39,770 nt of DNA, from NCBI GenBank assembly GCA_910578715.1, contig CAJTRL010000033.1, positions 1-39,770 of the forward strand, in the 5' to 3' direction. Under the pieces are notes generated by a model. It did not search any database, was not told the DNA's origin, and was given only the letters and a program-made list of their open reading frames with translations. The position numbers were made by a program, and so were the translations under genes. The DNA comes from an uncultured Lachnospiraceae bacterium. GTDB taxonomy: Bacteria > Bacillota > Clostridia > Lachnospirales > Lachnospiraceae. Of this stretch, positions 37,801-39,770 are shown in pieces (position 1 is the stretch's first letter; each line of letters starts with the position of its first letter).

Positions 37801-38814
37801 GGAAGCGGCCCGGATGATAACAATGGCGGTGATGACGGTAGTGCGCCGGGAAACAATAATGCACCCGGTAAGCCGGCAGTTTTACCGACGCCGGCAACGG
37901 TTCCGCCCGTAACCACACCACAGCCATCGGCGCAGACGAATCCGCTGAAACAGACTCAGCCGCCGGCGCAGACGAATCCACTGAAACAGACGCAGCCGAC
38001 AGACTTATCGGACAGCCGACAGGAGGAGAGAAAAGGGCCGGGAAGCGCCGGAACACCGCAGACGACCGGAAAACCGTCCGAAACAGAGCGCGAGTCTGTG
38101 CCTGTTACAACGGGTAATGTGGAAGGAATGGCTGATACAAGGACAGTCCTGAAATTAGGCGACGGTGCAGTGACTGTGACGGTAGTATGTGCGGAACAGG
38201 AATATACTGCGGGCGTGACAGATACCCTTGCCGTAGCAAATGCGGTTCTGACGCCGGAACAGACAGAGCTTGTCAATAATGGTGAAGCCATAGAAATCAG
38301 AATTGATGTGAAAGATATTTCCGCCCAGGTGCCGGAGCTGGATAAGAAAGTGATAGAAAACGGCATCGGGGAATACCGGAAAGAAGTGCCGGGGCTTACC
38401 CTCGGAATGTATGTTGACATCTCCATGTTTATCAGAATTGGGGAAGGAGACTGGAACGCCATTACCGAGACGGGAGAACCGATAGAAATCGTCATCGGGA
38501 TTCCCGATAAACTGCTGGAAAAAGACAGAGAGTATTATATTATCCGGGCGCACGGCGGCGTACATACCTTCATGAATGATATGGATGATGAGCCGGGCAC
38601 CATTACAATCAGCACGGGGATGTTTTCAAGCTATGCGATTGCCTATGTGCAGACGGAAGGGGCAGGAGCAGACAGCGGACAAAGATGCGGACTCTGCCAT
38701 ATCTGCCCGACATTCTTAGGGGTATGCTGCTTTGTGTGGCTGGCGGTTGTTATTCTTATCATGATTGTAGTGATAATATTATTGCGGAAGAAGAAAGGGG
38801 GGCAGGAGGCTTAG
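31810..38814 (+). CDS. Giant multidomain surface adhesin with cysteine-rich membrane anchor
   Basis: A 2334-residue secreted protein. ATG 31810 lies eleven bases after AAGGA; signal peptide 1-38. Then: Glu-rich repeats (~89-150); an Ig-like domain (~245-291, VTINGVVWQS); a helical segment (~294-384); a BspA-like region (~397-544); a Cys-pair module (WKCNACGDLF); MBG-type beta domains (~627-930, YNGLEQTKG, GKGNYTGT repeats); several Ig/FN3-like domains (~931-1800, 'DTEAPVFTG', 'YYVKAADNAGNES'); a YDG domain (~1887-1980); a Pro/Gln/Thr stalk; and a domain shared with the 17245 protein (~2131-2282). It ends with Cys2293, 2296, 2299, 2306 and 2307 around CPTFLGVCC, one helix and RKKK; no LPxTG-type motif precedes the helix. 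Probably a membrane-anchored adhesin. Confidence 0.88.
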   Translation: MKKEKTGKLRRILAVSLCMCVLFTARPEIWSRLSVSAAKKNDTIKVILSFAELPEGLKEQTVPVGTERTELELPDTLEAVIAVLEREESAENLGEEPEKPSGDAEEEPGSLSGNVGEEPEEPSENVEEKESLSENVGEKPEESSGNTGEVTVSPETTGTQETGTEGSGEADGAGEKTDIETEYQQETQPEENDASEEAPETAATDDGDAADTESVETLTVTAQEYYAENVIPVQTLANTQEEETVTINGVVWQSVPEYDGETPGTYTFTAVLPEDYALAEGVGMPEIRVTVRNGSDDLAVQELLARLAALPGTEEILAKEPEAEDEEAYEEWMAELSMYGEEAFAILEAYEELTKEQQAQIPGEAVAKMMAWAELAKTITGGQEAYALGGNSGSCGGEGYVDAVTWKYNQVAAKLTIEGTGPMADYPTPADAPWSGYNAAQVHFLTIDSGITHIGNNAFAKGYWTTEITTFTPSGVAIPETVSSIGDNACPNFKSIAMQGTETIPELGAGCFKSDCRITIPGCEYYDAYCSKPGWSAYKGNIVKNHGSNVELVNAKAPTCMETGNLAYWKCNACGDLFADSGQSVLTTLEAVTLPIDAGNHSYTYTADGAVITESCANGCGHSATATLSIKSGADLTYTGSAVKPVTVIYSDGWGGTGADRPDDTRISYTDNINAGTAAAKLFIEGEGAAVTFQITEAVMTGVTASGYTGVYDGNSHEITVNAPTGAAIRYGINAGTYGFASLPYETVGTRTVYYQVTKPNYKPVTGSAKVIISARSISDAEVVLDSTALTYNGLEQTKGVSSVTVTAGAKTLTLIMGDYTISGNQGTDAKTYTMTLTGKGNYTGTKTVTFTIEPKLLTADMFTIAAGPHYYTGTAVTPGVAVKDGGAALVKDTDYTVNYTDNTSPGTATVTIEGKGNYTGNASQTFTIQYSPLPSGKSLTDYVTISPAPTDGWYGSEITLTPRSGCEAGETPSAIGSGAVTISEETGTDGGTKTIYVKDENGDVYQTTFSYKLDKTPPVTDLTNMSVTNGAINVWNWIIGRKSMIIQIPERDITDIGSGVGEVAYTAVSDSGAQQTQTIHPQGGFYEIALNAEFSGIIRLTAKDKAGNLTEVSITAEDGMVIAEDYAPVVEITLPDTPEPGENGWYNTTVSVNVTVTDDKGDSNADRISGGIAEIKWKDGENGTEQNVGGLPGTSPVYEKAFTIPVDTDGTHTYYVKAADNAGNESGWQTITVKRDTEAPVFTGSPTAAGRTQEGADITFTPSEGGKAYWIAGDGAVPDAQTVVEKGTQAGNAKDVTGGLPNTFTMTGLMPGETYTVYMALEDAAGNLSEVKAVSFNTLQKAPEMTLGDMIIDHEKETVKIPDRIGEVEVYTNPSNPSGSRIEPDGDGYLSVEPGTTIYVRYPEKTQDGETTPASDSTAVSIPGRPAAPSPKQVTVTDTTVTVVSPPGGEEYLLVPRGSIPAGQEPDWNNADNSNETGLFTGLDPNQEYDLYVRKKATGDEFASEPAKTEVRTYVTIEEPIVAGEGAGKDDNTASRPAAPDADDSTVTFMGTYGKEYTPVIKVGAQEIIPGDGTSGFGTKWDEKSGKGEWEYRYEIPDGASNVQITVEFRKRAVTGITAEPGSLTIYADGAVNRGMETLTAYLKEQCSVQAVYDNRTKENIQGASFTTTDNFAQKGTVYHYTVSAGGKACAVTLTVRPVTASVQPPDMLMIKQKDGGYTAQEVSAWLPAQVTVSYTGADYTTRKENRSVTWDTASIGADFGGTLGEKTVSGTVELPSWATGQNTVSMEIEFVDKIPLTDNQLTLSVSGWAYGAQTAPRPQGNITVTDTNPTYTYLYSADGGATWVTAESLPKSASGCIVPGEYKVRMTYTGDHYIGKKTASFAVTRKQLEIRQGTLAVKDKNYDGTLTAAFQENGKAGLSGVAGGDDVTLGGTLTAHFTEAGPKKDIPVTVSGFRLEGTESGYYELNNTTLTLYATINNADGTPPSGGENKGNDDGGSGPDDNNGGDDGSAPGNNNAPGKPAVLPTPATVPPVTTPQPSAQTNPLKQTQPPAQTNPLKQTQPTDLSDSRQEERKGPGSAGTPQTTGKPSETERESVPVTTGNVEGMADTRTVLKLGDGAVTVTVVCAEQEYTAGVTDTLAVANAVLTPEQTELVNNGEAIEIRIDVKDISAQVPELDKKVIENGIGEYRKEVPGLTLGMYVDISMFIRIGEGDWNAITETGEPIEIVIGIPDKLLEKDREYYIIRAHGGVHTFMNDMDDEPGTITISTGMFSSYAIAYVQTEGAGADSGQRCGLCHICPTFLGVCCFVWLAVVILIMIVVIILLRKKKGGQEA

Positions 38815-38891
38815 GACACAAAAATCAGAAAAAAATGAGGAAATACCCAAATTTCCTGTTTCAAAGGACGGGCAAATGGTGTAAAATAAAA

Positions 38892-38897
38892 TATAAT
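38892..38897 (+). promoter_or_regulatory. Candidate -10 element TATAAT
   Basis: A perfect TATAAT lies between the adhesin and the next gene, but the -35 region 17 bp upstream (GGGCA) is weak. A start near 38904 would exclude coding upstream of it and supports the GTG 39027 start of the next gene. The rest of the 38815-39026 gap has a 7-bp hairpin at 38838-38857 (AGGAAAT/ATTTCCT) preceded by an A-run, which would terminate minus-strand rather than plus-strand transcription. Confidence 0.35.
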
Positions 38898-39026
38898 GAT
38901 TCTACGGCTTTAAAAAACGGCCGTATCTGGAATATATCTTATGAGTTGTGCAATCATAAGACAGAACGATTAAGAGCCGGACACGGATATTTGCCGGTAC
39001 CCACGATTCAATATCAGAGGTGGATA

Positions 39027-39629
39027 GTGACTGAAAAAGGTATTTATGAAAATAGTGACAGGCAGCGGGACTACATTATTTTTCTGGAAGAGATAGCGAG
39101 AATCTGTTTTATTTTTAAGAAAAAACTGGATTCCGGATATAAAAGGATTTTCTTTCGTAAAAAGGGCGTAAATGACGACTGGTATGGAACACAGGAAGAA
39201 GGCTGGGTCAACAGTCTGTTTTGCTGTGTCTATGATTCTGTTGTCTCCGGGACGGGAGCGCTGGAGATTTCCCGGTCCGGTCATGGTGCCGCAGAGGACA
39301 CCATAGATATTCAGTCCAATATCCGTTTCGCGCCGGGCGGGATGGTGGAACACGGTGATAGAAATTTGGCGGAAATTAAAATAAAAGAGGTTTTGGAGAG
39401 GCTTGAGAACGGATTTATTGACGGTGAAATCATAAACCGGTTAAAACAGGACAGCGATACTTTCTTTTCTACAAGAAATCAATTAATCAAACAATCTGTA
39501 TTTCATCTGGGAAGAAAAGAGATTAAACGTTATCTGAGCCAGTATTACGCCCTTTACAGCCCGGTGACAGAATGTACGATTTACAACAGAAATTTGAAGC
39601 TTATTTCAAGAGTATTGACAGTAACTTAG
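39027..39629 (+). CDS. Hypothetical protein
   Basis: I do not recognise this gene. GTG 39027 is chosen because GAGG lies six bases upstream and a possible TATAAT promoter lies downstream of the earlier in-frame ATGs (38685, 38835). The 200-residue product is hydrophilic, without signal peptide or membrane helix: a basic N-terminal helix (IIFLEEIARICFIFKKKL), a Trp/Gly segment (DDWYGTQEEGWVNSL), a middle with 'EISRSGHGAAEDTIDIQ', and a helical C-terminus (EIKIKEVLERLENGFIDGEI, GRKEIKRYLSQYYALY). Codon use is more AT-rich than its neighbours, which may signal transfer. Its end overlaps the next frame by 58 bp. Confidence 0.5.
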   Translation: MTEKGIYENSDRQRDYIIFLEEIARICFIFKKKLDSGYKRIFFRKKGVNDDWYGTQEEGWVNSLFCCVYDSVVSGTGALEISRSGHGAAEDTIDIQSNIRFAPGGMVEHGDRNLAEIKIKEVLERLENGFIDGEIINRLKQDSDTFFSTRNQLIKQSVFHLGRKEIKRYLSQYYALYSPVTECTIYNRNLKLISRVLTVT

Positions 39630-39770
39630 AGAAACTTGTACCTAATTCACTCTATGAACAGAATAGGGAAATGAGCAAGCAGGCTGACCAGATCAGTTAT
39701 GTAAGCAGTATTGTGAATAATAATAGGAATGTGCAGCAGCCTATATACCAAACATTTAACATTACAATGC
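39572..39770 (+). CDS. Partial ORF, possibly phage tape-measure-like C-terminal fragment
   Basis: From ATG 39572 an open frame runs to the window edge, 66 codons: MYDLQQKFEAYFKSIDSNLE, then a helical Gln/Asn-rich part ending NNNRNVQQPIYQTFNITM. The NNxxxQQPxYQTFNITM ending resembles the tail end of phage tape-measure proteins, which commonly finish in 'TFNIxMPN'. It starts inside the preceding gene in another frame with no good ribosome binding site, so it might instead be the continuation of that gene after a frameshift. Low certainty. Confidence 0.3.
   Translation, partial: MYDLQQKFEAYFKSIDSNLEKLVPNSLYEQNREMSKQADQISYVSSIVNNNRNVQQPIYQTFNITM

Noticed and set aside
38685..39026. N-terminal extension of the 39027 hypothetical gene
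   Set aside because: It overlaps the adhesin end in another frame, crosses a possible TATAAT promoter, and lacks a ribosome binding site.

Overview
The window looks like a chromosomal segment of a mid-GC (roughly 50 % by eye) Gram-positive gut anaerobe of the class Clostridia, most likely family Lachnospiraceae. Reasons: strong AGGAGG-type ribosome binding sites, a clostridial-type class B sortase, BspA-like/MBG surface proteins with sortase signals, a Csp-like subtilase, CsoR/CopA copper handling, and AgrC-like GHKL/LytTR signalling. This is judged from protein motifs only; no database search was run. There are no rRNA or tRNA genes and no CRISPR array that I can see.

Layout. 1-8230 is housekeeping/accessory: a truncated Rpn-family nuclease (minus), an SCP2-domain protein, a promoter-to-terminator stretch that may be a structured RNA, a three-gene ABC-2 type exporter (COG4586/4587/3694 type), a 186-bp palindromic element, a MATE transporter, an M18 aminopeptidase and an AraC regulator (minus). 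A degenerate ~25-bp repeat array follows, then a copper operon with two CsoR-type operators, csoR, and a copA that carries a CopZ-like domain at its C-terminus behind a good internal ribosome binding site.

11.8-20.9 kb is a cell-surface region: a 7TM-type histidine kinase and an OmpR-type regulator, both on the minus strand, are separated by a plus-strand repetitive surface protein. Then come a second repetitive BspA-like surface protein and a class B sortase whose start overlaps it. Both surface proteins end in (S/E)PxTG motifs, so sortase and substrates are probably a functional set, and the two-component pair is their obvious candidate regulator.

21.0-29.5 kb is the most unusual part: GH3-family adenylating enzyme, a MATE transporter fused to a degenerate RsbW-like ATPase domain, a membrane SpoIIE/PP2C phosphatase, an intact RsbW-like kinase, a short repeat-built ORF, an orphan ATPase domain of an NHLM/NHLP bacteriocin-type exporter with its H-loop histidine replaced by cysteine, and an intracellular Csp-like subtilase. 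Tight spacing suggests one transcription unit. I read it as a possible synthesis-export-partner-switch module, partly built from a decayed NHLM export locus; the function is unknown.

29.6-31.6 kb holds a LytTR response regulator and an AgrC-like GHKL kinase ending in a clear terminator. 31.8-38.8 kb is a 2334-residue multidomain adhesin with a cysteine-rich membrane anchor instead of an LPxTG-type signal; it shares its membrane-proximal domain with the 17.2-kb surface protein. The last 900 bp hold an unrecognised gene and a fragment that faintly resembles the end of a phage tape-measure protein.
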